The notes under the pieces were generated by a model. That model saw only the letters and a list, made by a program, of their open reading frames with translations, had not been told where the DNA came from and searched no databases. DNA of 6,768 nucleotides. It comes from Bdellovibrionaceae bacterium UBA5009. Lineage in GTDB: Bacteria > Bdellovibrionota > Bdellovibrionia > Bdellovibrionales > Bdellovibrionaceae. Position numbers and translations under genes: made by a program. The stretch is taken from the NCBI GenBank assembly GCA_002396665.1, contig DGYJ01000066.1:25022-31789 (forward strand). Reading direction: 5' to 3'. This document shows positions 1 through 6,483 of this stretch, one piece after another; the first letter of the stretch is position 1; every line of letters starts with the position of its first letter.

Positions 1-284
1 AGGGTGGCGTTGATGTGTTGGATGACGAAGAATTTAGCATTGACGAAAGCGACGACCTTGGCGATGACGAAATCGGCAGCCTTGCGTCAGACATCAATGT
101 TGGCGGAACTTTGGACTTTAATGCTCAAAAAGAAGCCTTCGAAAAAGAGTTTATTATCAAAGCTTTAAAAACTTTTAGAGGTCGCATCAATCAAACTGCC
201 TTGCATGCGAATATTCCTAAAAAAACTCTTTTGAGAAAAATCGAAAAGTACGGTATTAACGCCAAAGACTACACAAACTCATAA
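1..284 (+). CDS. C-terminal part of a Fis-type (NtrC-family) transcriptional regulator, truncated by the left edge
   Basis: The frame is open to the left edge and ends at TAA 282-284, so this is the 3' end of a longer gene; the GTG at 15 is internal. The last ~50 residues form a Fis-type helix-turn-helix: an approach helix (FEKEFIIKALKTFRGR), then INQTALHANIPKKTLLRKIEKYGI, here quoted in two parts as INQTALHANIP and KKTLLRKIEKYGI. The Q-TA...I-KKTL-RKI-KYGI pattern is typical of the DNA-binding domain that ends sigma-54-dependent NtrC-family activators. The AAA+ and receiver domains that would prove this lie outside the window, so that part is family inference. Before the HTH there is a strikingly acidic stretch, 12 Asp/Glu in about 27 residues with no basic residue (about 15-95), presumably a flexible linker. 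The next gene starts 18 nt downstream on the same strand and may be co-transcribed. Confidence 0.8.
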   Translation, partial: GGVDVLDDEEFSIDESDDLGDDEIGSLASDINVGGTLDFNAQKEAFEKEFIIKALKTFRGRINQTALHANIPKKTLLRKIEKYGINAKDYTNS

Positions 285-302
285 TCCAGCGGAACAGGCA
301 GA

Positions 303-1079
303 ATGAATCCACTTCCTCCTCAGGCTTACACCAAAGAAGTCTTATTGAAGGCTTACTCTTGGTTGCAAAATCAAAATCCATCGATCAAAGAGATGGCCAG
401 CACACCCGATGTGCTTGTCAGCTTATTTTTGAAAGCCACTCGGGATGGGGATGAAGTTCTTGAGCGCCCGAGCATTCAGAACTTCAAAAAAGAATTGAAG
501 TCCATCGCCGAAATGATGGGCGAGTTTGATAAGGATGTCGCAAAAGATAATGGTTCAAATCAAAATCTACAAACACATCCCGATATGCAAAATTCAAATG
601 CAGCAACACGTTCGAAACCAGCTGTGATGCCGCCTGCAAATATGAAGGCCCAGTTGTCACAGGACGCTGTGACTTCATATACTCATAATATTTCTTCGAA
701 CACGATGGCCGGGACATCCAGCCTACAGAATTCTGCAGCAAATGCATCGCAGTTTGCTCCAGCAACGGGTCAACAGATTGCTCCAGCGGGTCAGCAGGTT
801 GCTTCATCAGATGGATCACAATTCGCTTCATCAAATGGACAACAAGTGGGTCCGGGAGGATTGCAGGCCTCATCAACGGGACGACAAGTAGGCCTGGATG
901 GATCACAGATTGCCTCAATGCAGGGATTGCAAATTGCCCCGTCACTTCAAACGCTGGACACTCGCTCACAATATATGATTCAAGAAGTAAAAGAGCTTTT
1001 GAATCTATCTTCAGAGTCCGAAGCCCTTCGACTTTTGATCAAACTTGGCCATCAAAAAGCTAAGACCCTATCGAACTAA
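303..1079 (+). CDS. Conserved-looking hypothetical protein with internal 7-8-residue repeats and a C-terminal ribbon-helix-helix-like segment
   Basis: 258 residues; function not recognised. The ATG at 303 follows a weak GGAA (291-294). Three parts are visible. (1) Residues 1-78: a charged, probably helical domain (AYTKEVLLKAYSWLQNQ, then SIQNFKKELKSIAEMMGEF). (2) Residues 80-215: low-complexity Asn/Ser/Gln/Ala/Gly sequence, of which 149-214 is about nine degenerate units of the form G-x-Q-(I/V/F)-A-(P/S)-x. (3) Residues 217-256: a short strand-like stretch (LQTLDTRS) followed by two helices (MIQEVKELLN and SESEALRLLIKLGHQKAKTL), matching the general layout of ribbon-helix-helix DNA-binding domains, including the SEALRLLI-like second helix. 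There is no signal peptide or membrane segment. It could be a cytoplasmic DNA-binding or scaffold protein with a flexible spacer; the RHH call is by eye. It lies 18 nt after the regulator gene and about 100 bp before a DNA repeat array. Confidence 0.75.
   Translation: MNPLPPQAYTKEVLLKAYSWLQNQNPSIKEMASTPDVLVSLFLKATRDGDEVLERPSIQNFKKELKSIAEMMGEFDKDVAKDNGSNQNLQTHPDMQNSNAATRSKPAVMPPANMKAQLSQDAVTSYTHNISSNTMAGTSSLQNSAANASQFAPATGQQIAPAGQQVASSDGSQFASSNGQQVGPGGLQASSTGRQVGLDGSQIASMQGLQIAPSLQTLDTRSQYMIQEVKELLNLSSESEALRLLIKLGHQKAKTLSN
747..944 (+). repeat. Coding repeat: about nine degenerate 7-8-codon units in the hypothetical protein
   Basis: Residues 149-214 of the hypothetical protein read as successive units: SQFAPAT, GQQIAPA, GQQVASSD, GSQFASSN, GQQVGPG, GLQASST, GRQVGLD, GSQIASMQ, GLQIAPS. 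The conserved core is Gly, any residue, Gln, a hydrophobic residue, then small residues. At the DNA level the units are diverged (21-24 bp), so the array is old or selected at protein level rather than a fresh slippage tract. It probably forms an extended, disordered linker between the N-terminal helices and the C-terminal RHH-like segment. Confidence 0.75.
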
Positions 1080-1177
1080 GCCCTGTTCAATATTTTAGGT
1101 ATGAAAATGTACTACACTATGAAGATTGGCGCAGAACAGCTTTTGTTTTTGCGACTCGGCCATCGCCCACATTTTTG

Positions 1178-1376
1178 TTGATTACTGTATTACATACTTA
1201 AGTCATTCATTGATTACTCCATTACTTACATGATTCATTCATTGATTACTTTATTAATTGTACCTAGCTCGATTGCTGACTTGATTCATTCATAGTCACT
1301 GACTTGATTCATTCATAGTCACTGACTTGATTACCTTTTCCTAAATCGATTGATTGCTAGCTCGATTGATTGCTTA
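1178..1376. repeat. Nested, strand-asymmetric tandem repeat array built on TTGATT / TGATTCATTCAT
   Basis: Several repeat families follow one another. A 32-bp unit starting TTGATTACT occurs at 1178-1209 and 1210-1241 (26 of 32 positions identical), with a partial third copy from 1242. The 16-mer TCATTCATTGATTACT occurs exactly at 1203-1218 and 1235-1250. A perfect 23-bp unit follows at 1276-1321. Then TCGATTGATTGCT occurs at 1346-1358 and 1362-1374, a 16-bp period. CTAGCTCGATTG is shared by 1264-1275 and 1357-1368. GATT occurs about 12 times on the + strand in this stretch, while its complement AATC occurs about once, so the array is directional. It has no spacer/repeat structure like CRISPR and no long palindromes like REP elements. 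Function unknown. Confidence 0.8.
1276..1332. repeat. Perfect 23-bp tandem repeat, 2.5 copies
   Basis: Copy 1 is 1276-1298 and copy 2 is 1299-1321, identical to each other; a partial third copy (CTGACTTGATT) is 1322-1332. Each junction creates the 11-bp palindrome AGTCACTGACT (1294-1304 and 1317-1327), so two identical dyads lie 23 bp apart, about two helical turns and thus on the same DNA face. The exact identity suggests recent duplication or selection. The spaced dyads would suit a dimeric DNA-binding protein, but nothing here proves binding. Confidence 0.85.
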
Positions 1377-1459
1377 CTACCAGGTTTATTCCTTTATTGC
1401 TCATATATGTTGCGGGTTTAAAAAAGTCATTAAAAACAACTATTTATATAAATTAATTA

Positions 1460-1488
1460 TTGACTAATTTATACAATATAATTATATT
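1460..1488 (+). promoter_or_regulatory. Candidate sigma-70-type promoter for the transposase-like gene, giving a nearly leaderless transcript
   Basis: TTGACT (1460-1465) and TATATT (1483-1488) are separated by 17 bp, close to the sigma-70 consensus. An overlapping TATAAT lies at 1477-1482 but is only 11 bp from TTGACT. With the first pair, transcription would start around 1494-1497, immediately before the ATG at 1498. No Shine-Dalgarno precedes that ATG, which fits a leaderless message. The region is very AT-rich, so chance matches are likely. Confidence 0.4.
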
Positions 1489-1497
1489 GCCCTTTAA

Positions 1498-2079
1498 ATG
1501 CAGCAAGAACTTATCCCAAAAAAACAGCTGAAGTACATCAAAGCCTATACCCATGGCGGGATGTCTTTAAAACGGCGCCGCAAAATAAAACGCCCCCTCA
1601 TTCCAGGGGCCATCACCCATCTCGTTTTAAAATCTTCCAAAGCTGAAAAGAATCTCAGTTTTTACAAACATAAAAAATTAGTTCACGCACTGATGAAGGA
1701 AAAAGCGAAGAAATTTTTTGTCGAAATTTTGGATTTTGTGAATATGGGGAATCATTTGCACCTGAAGGTTCGCTTTAAGGATCCTAAAAGATTTCAACAG
1801 TTTCTAAAAAGCTATACTGCCTTACTGGCCAGAAAAATCACCGGCGCAAAAAAGGGGAATAAATTTGGAAAATTTTGGGATGGATTGGCTTACACGAGGG
1901 TCTTGCAAAGCAAGATCGAAGAACTAGGACTTCGTGCCTACTTCGAGGGCAATCACCGCGAAAGAGAACTTGGCCGTAGCGAAAGAAACGATTACCTCAA
2001 AAGATGGAATCAATTTCTTTATAGGTTACGGGCCAAAAGGGCCGTCGGACCACCGCTGATCAATTGCCAAAATCAATAA
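1498..2079 (+). CDS. HUH/Y1 transposase-like protein (IS200-like, REP-associated tyrosine transposase type)
   Basis: 193 residues; single-strand DNA nuclease/transposase fold inferred from motifs. The HUH motif is N-H-L-H-L with His86 and His88 (VNMGNHLHLKV). The candidate nucleophile is Tyr148 in LRAYFEGN, about 61 residues after the HUH, the same spacing as His64/66 to Tyr127 in IS608 TnpA. The segment ARKITGAKKGNKFGKFWDG (residues 111-129) matches the position of the G-x-x-W/FW block of RAYT-type proteins. The N-terminus (residues 1-40) and C-terminus are very basic, which suits nucleic-acid binding. The ATG at 1498 directly follows an in-frame TAA (1495-1497), so no longer start is possible; there is no Shine-Dalgarno. 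An internal Met22 is an alternative start. No IS left/right ends, no tnpB and no flanking REP palindromes are seen, so this is probably a solo, domesticated-type gene rather than a mobile IS. The reading frame is intact. Confidence 0.85.
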   Translation: MQQELIPKKQLKYIKAYTHGGMSLKRRRKIKRPLIPGAITHLVLKSSKAEKNLSFYKHKKLVHALMKEKAKKFFVEILDFVNMGNHLHLKVRFKDPKRFQQFLKSYTALLARKITGAKKGNKFGKFWDGLAYTRVLQSKIEELGLRAYFEGNHRERELGRSERNDYLKRWNQFLYRLRAKRAVGPPLINCQNQ

Positions 2080-2185
2080 AATCACGCTAAACCCATGGCA
2101 TCACCAAGGCTCCAACCATTGCATACCGATGCTGCCCCCGTCTTTTCGAAGTGACTTTCCCCTGCAATTTCGTTAGTTTCGGTCT

Positions 2186-4966
2186 ATGGCTGAAACGACT
2201 CAAACACCCGACTACAAATCGACAATCCGTTTACCTGTGACCGACTTCCCGATGAAGGGAAATCTTCCGCAACGGGAACCTGAAATTATTAAAATGTGGG
2301 ATGAACAAAAAATTTATCACCGCTTACTTGAAAAAAATAAAGGTCGTACAAAATTTATTCTGCCCGATGGCCCTCCCTATGCAAATGGCGACATCCATTT
2401 GGGCCATGCTTTAAATAAAATTTTAAAAGATATCATCATCAAATATAAAAACATGAAGGGCTACTACACCCCTTTCATTCCTGGCTGGGATTGCCATGGG
2501 CTTCCGATCGAGCACAAAGTCATGAAGGGCTTGATGGATAAAAAGTTGACCAAAACTGATCATGAAATCTTGGCCCTGTGTCGAGCCGAAGCCAGCACTT
2601 GGATTGCGAAACAGAAAACTCAATTTCATCGCTTAGGGATTTTGGCAGATTGGGAAAAACCATACATAACAATGTCCGCCGACTACGAAGCAGAAGAAAT
2701 TCGCGAATTTGCCCGGGCCTTTGAAAAAGGCCTTATCTACCGTGGCGAAAAACCAGTTTATTGGAATTGGACTCTGAAAACAGCCTTGGCTGATGCTGAA
2801 ATCGAAAACCATATGCACAAAAGTCCTTCGATCTTTGTGCGCTTTAATGTCACCGATGCAAAAACATTAACAAGTTTTTCTAAGGCCACAAAAAAGCAAA
2901 CTTTGAGTTATGTGATCTGGACAACGACCCCTTGGACATTGCCAGCCAACGTTGGGATTTGTTTGCACCCTGATTTTGAATATGGAGTCTATGACACAGG
3001 CTCGGAATATCTTGTGATCGCCTCTGGCTTGAAAGAATCTTTCGAGAAAGAAACTGGATTAAATCTGCAACTTGTCCAAACTGTAAAAGGACAAGATCTA
3101 GAAAATGGCGTTGCCGATCATCCTTGGATCCATCGCAAATCAAAAATTATTCTTGGATTGCATGTCAGTCTTGATGCAGGAACTGGCTGTGTGCACACAG
3201 CTCCAGGCCACGGTGCGGACGATTACAAGGTTGGATTAAAATACAATTTACCAATTCTTTGCCCAGTGGATGAGTCTGGAAAATTCACCGATGAAGTGCC
3301 CGAATTCGTTGGTCAAAATATTTTTAAAGCCAATCCGCTGATTGTTGAAAAGTTAAAGGCTTCTGGTCATTTGATCAAAGTCACAGAAATTGAACATAGC
3401 TATCCCCATTGCTGGCGAACAAAAACTCCACTCATTTTTCGTGCGACGGCCCAATGGTTTTTGGGTATCGACATGGAAGGCACGAATATTCGCCAACAGA
3501 TCATGGAGCAAATCAAAAAAATTCAATTTGTTCCAAGCTGGGGCGAAGCCCGCTTTAAAGCCATGATGGAAAACCGCCCCGACTGGTGCTTAAGTCGCCA
3601 AAGAATTTGGGGAGTCCCAATTCCAATTTATTATTGCAAAGCCACCGGCGAACCTTTGCATGATGTGAAAATTATGATGAAGGTCGCAGATCTTGTCGAA
3701 AAAAACGGCGGGATCGAAGCCTACACAAAAACTCCACCTGAAGAAGTCATAGGTGATTTCAAGCCCCAAGGCAAATTTGGATCTGAAGGCTTCCGACACG
3801 GAAAAGATATTTTAGATGTTTGGTTTGACTCTGGTGTCTGCCATGCGGCTGTTCAAAAAAAGCGTCCCGAGATGGCCTTCCCTGCTGATATTTATCTTGA
3901 AGGAAGCGATCAACATCGCGGCTGGTTCAACACAAGTTTGCTCTCTTCCATGGCGACCAACGGGCAAAGCCCATTCAAAGCCCTGTTGACCCACGGATTC
4001 ACTTTGGATTCTAAGGGCCGCAAGATGAGCAAATCCCTTGGTAACGTCATTGATCCAAATGATGTGAGCTCAAAAAGCGGATCAGAAATTATCCGTCTAT
4101 GGACCGCCTACGAAGACTATGGACAAGATGTTTCGTGCGGACCTGACGAGCTGACACGGGTGACAGAGACCTACCGTCGTATTCGCAACACCATGAGATT
4201 TTTGTTGGGTGCCATTGGCGATTTTGATCCTGCAAAAGATTCTGTTGATGTTTCTAAAATGCCCGCCTTAGATCAATGGGCCTTAAACGAATACACCGAA
4301 CTTCTTGAAAAAGTCACCGAGGCCTACGACAACTACGAATTCTACAAAGTCTATCATGCTTTGAATAATTTCTTTACCGTCACTTTATCGGCCACTTATT
4401 TGGATGTCCTTAAGGATCGTTTGTACACCTGGAAGCCAGATGGAATTCCTCGTCGCAGTTCGCAAACTGTTCTTTGGATCATGACAGATGGACTTGTTCG
4501 CATGATGGCCCCAATTTTGTCTTTCTTGTCTGAAGAGTCCTACGGCTACTTCAAAAATAAAAAAGAAAGCAGCGTGTTTTTAACTGGATATCCTGAGGCC
4601 AATCCAAAATTTAAAAATCCAAAACTTAAAGAAACATTTGCAGAATTCATTAAGGTGCGTTCTGAAGTGCAAAAAAGTTTAGAAAACTTACGCAATGATA
4701 AAGTCATCGGCGCATCCCTTGAAGCCCATGTGGATATCACTGTTGAAAAACCATTGTACGAACAACTGTCTGGATTTGATGGACTACGGGAATTTTTTAT
4801 CGTGTCCAGTGTGTCCCTTAAATCAGGAAGTGCTGGTATACAAGTTCAAGCTCGAAAAGCTGACGGTGACAAATGCGTGCGCTGCTGGACTTACTCGACA
4901 CAAATTAGTCAAGAGGCCAAACACCCTGGTGTTTGCCCGAAATGCGTGGAAGCTTTAAATGGGTAA
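2186..4966 (+). CDS. ileS: Isoleucyl-tRNA synthetase
   Basis: 926 residues, close to the ~938 of E. coli IleRS; cytoplasmic class I synthetase that charges tRNA-Ile with isoleucine. The N-terminus (DYKSTIRLPVTDFPMKGNL) aligns with the start of bacterial IleRS, supporting the ATG at 2186; an in-frame TAG at 2174-2176 rules out a longer form. Catalytic signatures: HLGH (residues 71-74) after PPYANGDI, WDCHGLPIE (101-109), WFDSG (546-550) and KMSKS (613-617). The CP1 editing domain, which removes mischarged valine, is present: TTTPWTLPAN (246-255) and GTGCVHTAPGHGADDY (332-347) with its conserved aspartate. The C-terminal zinc-binding Cys are 897, 900, 917 and 920, so it is the usual eubacterial IleRS with a C-terminal zinc finger. 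No Shine-Dalgarno and no clear promoter or T-box was seen in the 106-bp gap upstream. The 3' end overlaps lspA by 8 nt. Confidence 0.98.
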   Translation: MAETTQTPDYKSTIRLPVTDFPMKGNLPQREPEIIKMWDEQKIYHRLLEKNKGRTKFILPDGPPYANGDIHLGHALNKILKDIIIKYKNMKGYYTPFIPGWDCHGLPIEHKVMKGLMDKKLTKTDHEILALCRAEASTWIAKQKTQFHRLGILADWEKPYITMSADYEAEEIREFARAFEKGLIYRGEKPVYWNWTLKTALADAEIENHMHKSPSIFVRFNVTDAKTLTSFSKATKKQTLSYVIWTTTPWTLPANVGICLHPDFEYGVYDTGSEYLVIASGLKESFEKETGLNLQLVQTVKGQDLENGVADHPWIHRKSKIILGLHVSLDAGTGCVHTAPGHGADDYKVGLKYNLPILCPVDESGKFTDEVPEFVGQNIFKANPLIVEKLKASGHLIKVTEIEHSYPHCWRTKTPLIFRATAQWFLGIDMEGTNIRQQIMEQIKKIQFVPSWGEARFKAMMENRPDWCLSRQRIWGVPIPIYYCKATGEPLHDVKIMMKVADLVEKNGGIEAYTKTPPEEVIGDFKPQGKFGSEGFRHGKDILDVWFDSGVCHAAVQKKRPEMAFPADIYLEGSDQHRGWFNTSLLSSMATNGQSPFKALLTHGFTLDSKGRKMSKSLGNVIDPNDVSSKSGSEIIRLWTAYEDYGQDVSCGPDELTRVTETYRRIRNTMRFLLGAIGDFDPAKDSVDVSKMPALDQWALNEYTELLEKVTEAYDNYEFYKVYHALNNFFTVTLSATYLDVLKDRLYTWKPDGIPRRSSQTVLWIMTDGLVRMMAPILSFLSEESYGYFKNKKESSVFLTGYPEANPKFKNPKLKETFAEFIKVRSEVQKSLENLRNDKVIGASLEAHVDITVEKPLYEQLSGFDGLREFFIVSSVSLKSGSAGIQVQARKADGDKCVRCWTYSTQISQEAKHPGVCPKCVEALNG
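4948..4952 (+). promoter_or_regulatory. Shine-Dalgarno of lspA inside ileS
   Basis: GGAAG, 6 nt before the lspA ATG at 4959, lies within the last codons of ileS. With the ATGGGTAA stop/start overlap it supports translational coupling of the two genes. Confidence 0.6.
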
Positions 4967-5504
4967 AAAATATCTTTATTTATTAGTCATCTCTGGGCTT
5001 GTGATTTCCATCGATCAGCTGACGAAGCTTTATATTCACACCCAATTTCAATTGGGCGAGTCCTTGGTTGTTGTCAAAAATCTTTTCAACATCACCTATG
5101 TGCGAAACTTTGGCGCGGCCTTTGGATTTCTTGCGAACAGTCATCCCGAATTTCGCGAAATCTTTTTTCTACTGATGCCCCCAGTGGCATTAACAATTAT
5201 TTTGTTCATCTTAAGAACTGTTAAAGACTCGGACCGCCTTCAAGTGATTGCATTATCAAGCATTTTTGGTGGCGCCATTGGAAACTATATTGATCGTCTT
5301 CGATTTCGATACGTGATCGATTTTTTAGATTTTCATATTAACGAAAAATACACTTGGCCAGCTTTTAATGTTGCCGACTCTGCCATCGTTTCTGGAGTTT
5401 GCATTTTGTTACTGATGATGCTGCTGGAATCAAAGTCTCAAAAAAGGAGTTCCGAATGGAATACCGTCAACTTGGAAAATCAGGACTCAAAGTCCCAGTC
5501 TTAA
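4959..5504 (+). CDS. lspA: Lipoprotein signal peptidase (signal peptidase II)
   Basis: 181 residues; inner-membrane aspartyl protease that cleaves the signal peptide of diacylglyceryl-modified prolipoproteins. All family motifs are present: ISIDQLTKLYI (17-27), TYVRNFGAAFGF (46-57), GGAIGNYIDR (104-113) with catalytic Asp112, and WPAFNVADSAI (133-143) with catalytic Asp140. Four hydrophobic segments fit the usual topology (about 5-19, 66-86, 95-110 and 140-156). The start overlaps the ileS stop by 8 nt, the gene order known from many proteobacteria including E. coli. It is a little longer than the common 160-170 residues: the last 16 residues (166-181), polar and Ser/Gln/Asn-rich, are encoded inside the start of the downstream reductase gene and probably have no catalytic role. 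Confidence 0.97.
   Translation: MGKKYLYLLVISGLVISIDQLTKLYIHTQFQLGESLVVVKNLFNITYVRNFGAAFGFLANSHPEFREIFFLLMPPVALTIILFILRTVKDSDRLQVIALSSIFGGAIGNYIDRLRFRYVIDFLDFHINEKYTWPAFNVADSAIVSGVCILLLMMLLESKSQKRSSEWNTVNLENQDSKSQS
5444..5449 (+). promoter_or_regulatory. Strong Shine-Dalgarno fixing the reductase start
   Basis: AAGGAG, within an AAAAAGGAGT run, lies 6 nt before the ATG at 5456. It is the best ribosome binding site in the window and decides for 5456 over the upstream in-frame TTG at 5399. It lies inside the lspA coding sequence. Confidence 0.85.
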
Positions 5505-6475
5505 ATTTTGGAACTGCTACCTTTGGTGGAACTGGCGATTTTTTTAAAGCCTGGGGAAATACCGACGTCGCCGGGGCCAAACGCCTGATTGATATTTGCC
5601 TTGAAGCAGGGGTTAATTTTTTTGATAGTGCCGATGGATATTCGCAAGGTTTGTCTGAAGAAATTTTGGGCCAAGCCCTTGTTGGCAAAAGACAACAAAG
5701 TTTAATTTCAACAAAGGCCACATTCCCAACGGGCTCAGGTCCCAATGATTGTGGATCTTCGCGCTTTCATCTGATTGAATCCTGCGAAGCCAGCTTAAAA
5801 CGACTTAAAACAGACCATATCGATCTTTATTTTATGCATGGCTTTGATGCCCACACACCCGTGGAAGAAACTTTGCGGGCCCTTGATGATTTAATCCAGG
5901 CTGGAAAAATCAGATACATTGGATGTTCTAATTTTTCGGGATGGCATTTGATGAAGTCCCTTTCGATCAGTGAAAAAAATTCTTGGAATCGCTATGTGGC
6001 CCATCAAGCCTATTACTCGCTGGCTGGTCGCGAATTTGAGTGGGAATTAATGCCCTTAGCCCATGATCAAGGTGTTGGAACAATTGTCTGGAGTCCCCTT
6101 GCTGGCGGATTGCTGACGGGAAAAATTCGCCGTGGACAAAAGGCCCCTGCCAATAGCCGTGCAGGTCCAATTGATTTCATTCCCTACAAGGAAGAAAAAT
6201 TATTTGCCATTGTGGACGCCTTAGATGCTGTTGCCAAGGAAACTGGAAAGACAATTACCCAAGTGGCCTTGAACTGGGTTTTACATCGTCCAACAGTTGC
6301 AAGTATTGTCATTGGTGCACGCAATGAAGAACAGCTTCGTCAAAATCTAGGTGTCTTAGAATGGAAACTGTCGGCTGAGCATTTATCTAAGTTAAATGCC
6401 GCAAGTGCAGTGCCGACGATTTACCCTTACTGGCATCAAGCATGGTTTCCGCAATTGGTTCCATCTTTGGTGTAA
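5456..6475 (+). CDS. Aldo/keto reductase family oxidoreductase
   Basis: 339 residues from the ATG at 5456; soluble (alpha/beta)8-barrel NAD(P)H-dependent reductase of carbonyl compounds. The typical N-terminus MEYRQLGKSGLKVPVLNFGT begins exactly at this ATG. The family's catalytic tetrad is visible: Asp57 (FFDSADGY), Tyr62, Lys87 (ISTKATF) and His128 (YFMHGFD). Cofactor-binding segments are YIGCSNFSGWHL (154-165), VWSPLAGGLLTGK (211-223) and VIGARNEEQLRQN (285-297). The in-frame TTG at 5399 would add 19 residues read from lspA sequence and has no ribosome site, so it is rejected. The gene overlaps the lspA 3' end by 49 nt in another frame and is probably translated from the same message. Substrate and physiological role cannot be read from the sequence; its tie to lspA may be only operon position. 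No terminator follows; the stop is 8 bp from the stop of a convergent gene. Confidence 0.95.
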   Translation: MEYRQLGKSGLKVPVLNFGTATFGGTGDFFKAWGNTDVAGAKRLIDICLEAGVNFFDSADGYSQGLSEEILGQALVGKRQQSLISTKATFPTGSGPNDCGSSRFHLIESCEASLKRLKTDHIDLYFMHGFDAHTPVEETLRALDDLIQAGKIRYIGCSNFSGWHLMKSLSISEKNSWNRYVAHQAYYSLAGREFEWELMPLAHDQGVGTIVWSPLAGGLLTGKIRRGQKAPANSRAGPIDFIPYKEEKLFAIVDALDAVAKETGKTITQVALNWVLHRPTVASIVIGARNEEQLRQNLGVLEWKLSAEHLSKLNAASAVPTIYPYWHQAWFPQLVPSLV

Positions 6476-6483
6476 TTATAATT

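Larger units (their letters stand above)
1080..1497. other. 418-bp AT-rich non-coding spacer
   Basis: No convincing reading frame on either strand. From left to right it holds about 100 bp of unremarkable sequence including a T-rich run (1140-1150), the nested repeat array (about 1178-1376), and a very AT-rich segment (about 1400-1490) with a promoter-like sequence just before the transposase-like gene. No convincing rho-independent terminator for the upstream gene was found. Confidence 0.7.

Noticed and set aside
484..969. 161-codon minus-strand open frame opposite the hypothetical protein
   Set aside because: It is antisense to the low-complexity repeat region; its repetitive, Met/His/Leu/Pro-rich translation mirrors the + strand repeats, and the + strand frame has recognisable folded ends.
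1083..1150. Possible rho-independent terminator after the hypothetical protein (CTGTTC/GAACAG, then CTTTTGTTTTT)
   Set aside because: The 6-bp stem would enclose a 45-nt loop, and the alternative CGCAGAA/TTTTGCG hairpin (1130-1153) has no T-run after it; neither is convincing.
1178..1376. CRISPR array
   Set aside because: Repeat units are directly abutting, of several lengths, without unique spacers, and no cas genes are nearby.
1548..2099. ACCCATGGC shared near the start (1549-1557) and just after the end (2091-2099) of the transposase-like gene, as possible element ends
   Set aside because: Only 9 bp with a common palindromic core, and one copy lies inside the coding sequence; consistent with chance.
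2080..2185. T-box or other leader regulation of ileS
   Set aside because: The 106-bp gap shows no T-box motif, no terminator/antiterminator hairpins and no clear promoter.
4695..4958. 87-codon + strand frame within the ileS 3' end
   Set aside because: It lies fully within ileS, whose frame there carries the conserved zinc-finger cysteines; it is a shadow.
5399..5455. Upstream TTG start extending the aldo/keto reductase by 19 residues
   Set aside because: The extra residues are out-of-frame lspA sequence, with no ribosome site; the family N-terminus begins at the ATG at 5456 behind a strong AAGGAG.
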